DNA from: Planctomycetota bacterium
GTDB taxonomy: Bacteria > Planctomycetota > PLA2 > JAEUHO01
Length of the DNA stretch: 34,706 nt
Reading direction: 5' to 3'
NCBI GenBank assembly: GCA_027625315.1
Contig: JAQBWE010000004.1
Location: forward strand, 1 to 34,706
The notes below the pieces were generated by a model. The model saw only the letters and a program-made list of their open reading frames with translations, was not told where the DNA came from and searched no databases. The stretch's first letter is position 1, and each line of letters opens with the position of its first letter. Both the position numbers and the translations under genes were made by a program. This document shows, in pieces, positions 33,905 through 34,706 of this stretch.

Positions 33905-34706
33905 TCAATCGAAGACGTGGACGATGCCGTCAGGATCGACGCCTTCACGGACGCCGCGCAGCTCCACGTACGCCACAGCCGCCAAGATGGCGCTGAGAGG
34001 CACGGTGACAACTACTTCTGTGAGCTGCGAAGCCCACAACAGCGTGGTGACGTTCCCCGACGCTGCGAAGGGGATAACCACCACCGCGGCGACCGCGACA
34101 CTGATCATCCCGAACACGAAGAGGAGGGCGAAGAGCATCCAGCGGCTACCGAGGCAGAGCTCACGGCTGCGCTTGATGCTGGCAATCGGACCGCGCCGCT
34201 CGACCGCACACACGGGCACGGTCACGAACGCGCTGTAGTAGAACATCATCAAGGGGACGCAAACAACAAGCAGGAGCAACATGCCGACGCCTGGGGCATC
34301 GAGCGCGAACGCTACGATCGTCGGTGCTAGCGCCAGCAGAAACACAGCAACGAGCGTTAGCGTCGCCGCGATTACCTGAGGGAGGCGCGCGAGTCCACGG
34401 ACCAGAGACTCGACTATGCCCGCGGGCCGGCGCTGTTCGTGGCGGACGACGAGAAACGCCAACGCCCCGGACAAGGCCAACTGCGCTAGCACGCCGAGGA
34501 GCTGCGCGCCGAAGAACGAGGCTTGCGAACTGCCTACGATTTCCTCGAAGACTGTGGGTTTGTCGTCAAAGTTCTCCGCGTCCCAGTCACCCGACTCGTC
34601 AAAGCCGTAGTCGGCCTCGTCCAGCACGTCAGATTGCATCGCTTCCTGGGTCACGATCTCGAGGTAGGCGACTGGCCCCACGATCAAGAACGAGAGGATC
34701 AGCACG
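33905..34706 (-). CDS. Polytopic membrane protein, partial at window edge
   Basis: The reading frame is open to the end of the window, so the N-terminus is missing. The visible part (about 266 residues) has several membrane helices ('LLGVLAQLALSGALAFLVV', 'VIAATLTLVAVFLLALAPTIVAFAL', 'LLLLVVCVPLMMFYYSAFVTVPVC', 'WMLFALLFVFGMISVAVAAVVVIPF'). Between helices it has an acidic extracytoplasmic loop ('DVLDEADYGFDESGDWDAENFDD') and a cytoplasmic loop 'AVERRGPIASIKRSRELCLGSRW'. The 'A..E..gp..ai.rS..l..g..w' pattern is typical of the membrane domain found in YciC-like and glycerophosphodiesterase-associated proteins, whose function is unknown. The GTG at 34705 is probably internal. It converges on the MoxR operon. 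Confidence 0.72.
   Translation of the reverse strand, partial: VLILSFLIVGPVAYLEIVTQEAMQSDVLDEADYGFDESGDWDAENFDDKPTVFEEIVGSSQASFFGAQLLGVLAQLALSGALAFLVVRHEQRRPAGIVESLVRGLARLPQVIAATLTLVAVFLLALAPTIVAFALDAPGVGMLLLLVVCVPLMMFYYSAFVTVPVCAVERRGPIASIKRSRELCLGSRWMLFALLFVFGMISVAVAAVVVIPFAASGNVTTLLWASQLTEVVVTVPLSAILAAVAYVELRGVREGVDPDGIVHVFD

Overview
The window is high-GC, densely coding bacterial chromosome. I see no transposase, integrase, phage gene, tRNA, rRNA or CRISPR array. The cell is Gram-negative in style: there are Sec and lipoprotein signals, prepilin-type N-termini, a PlsY acyltransferase, a sigma-54 (NtrC-type) activator, a lipoprotein-like heptaheme cytochrome and a MoxR-DUF58-SpoIIM-RDD operon. 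Together with a deoxyhypusine-synthase homologue and Asp/Asn-Gly calcium-loop pilin-like proteins, this suits Planctomycetota or another GC-rich deep-branching phylum. The phylum is inference.

Layout. (1) 62-2318, minus: an unrecognised protein and a deoxyhypusine-synthase-family enzyme. (2) 2378-9547, minus: a pilin-like operon with a small membrane-anchored protein, a PilX-like protein, a 1372-residue prepilin-like protein carrying about 13 D-x-[DN]-G-type loops, and a third prepilin-like protein whose start is problematic. (3) 9741-10958, plus: a secreted thioredoxin-fold protein. Its ORF is broken by a single in-frame TGA at the first active-site position (T-TGA-P-P-C). An SECIS-like hairpin lies just downstream, so I read it as a selenoprotein (Sec70-x-x-Cys73). 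A shared hairpin terminator separates it from the convergent BaiN/HI0933 flavoprotein.

(4) 11014-20793: housekeeping and envelope genes. These are the flavoprotein, a membrane sensor SpoIIE-type phosphatase with a TTG start, PlsY, a secreted transglutaminase-like protein, a secreted serine hydrolase, YqeY, two exported proteins and a UspA protein. (5) 21053-24890: a three-gene signalling operon with 4-bp overlaps, encoding an NtrC-type regulator (interrupted by an in-frame TAA), a globin-coupled histidine kinase and an NtrB-like histidine kinase. An FNR-family reductase and a heptaheme TPR cytochrome follow. This suggests gas or redox sensing linked to electron transfer. (6) 27673-33817: a coupled operon of DUF4129, DUF4350, MoxR AAA+, DUF58, SpoIIM-like and RDD proteins. 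It is followed by a convergent, window-truncated polytopic membrane protein.

Several genes lack a Shine-Dalgarno site. Three of them carry TANNNT exactly six bases before a GTG start, which suggests leaderless transcripts. The strongest novelty is the thioredoxin-like selenoprotein. Next come the globin-kinase/sigma-54 module and the calcium-loop giant prepilin.
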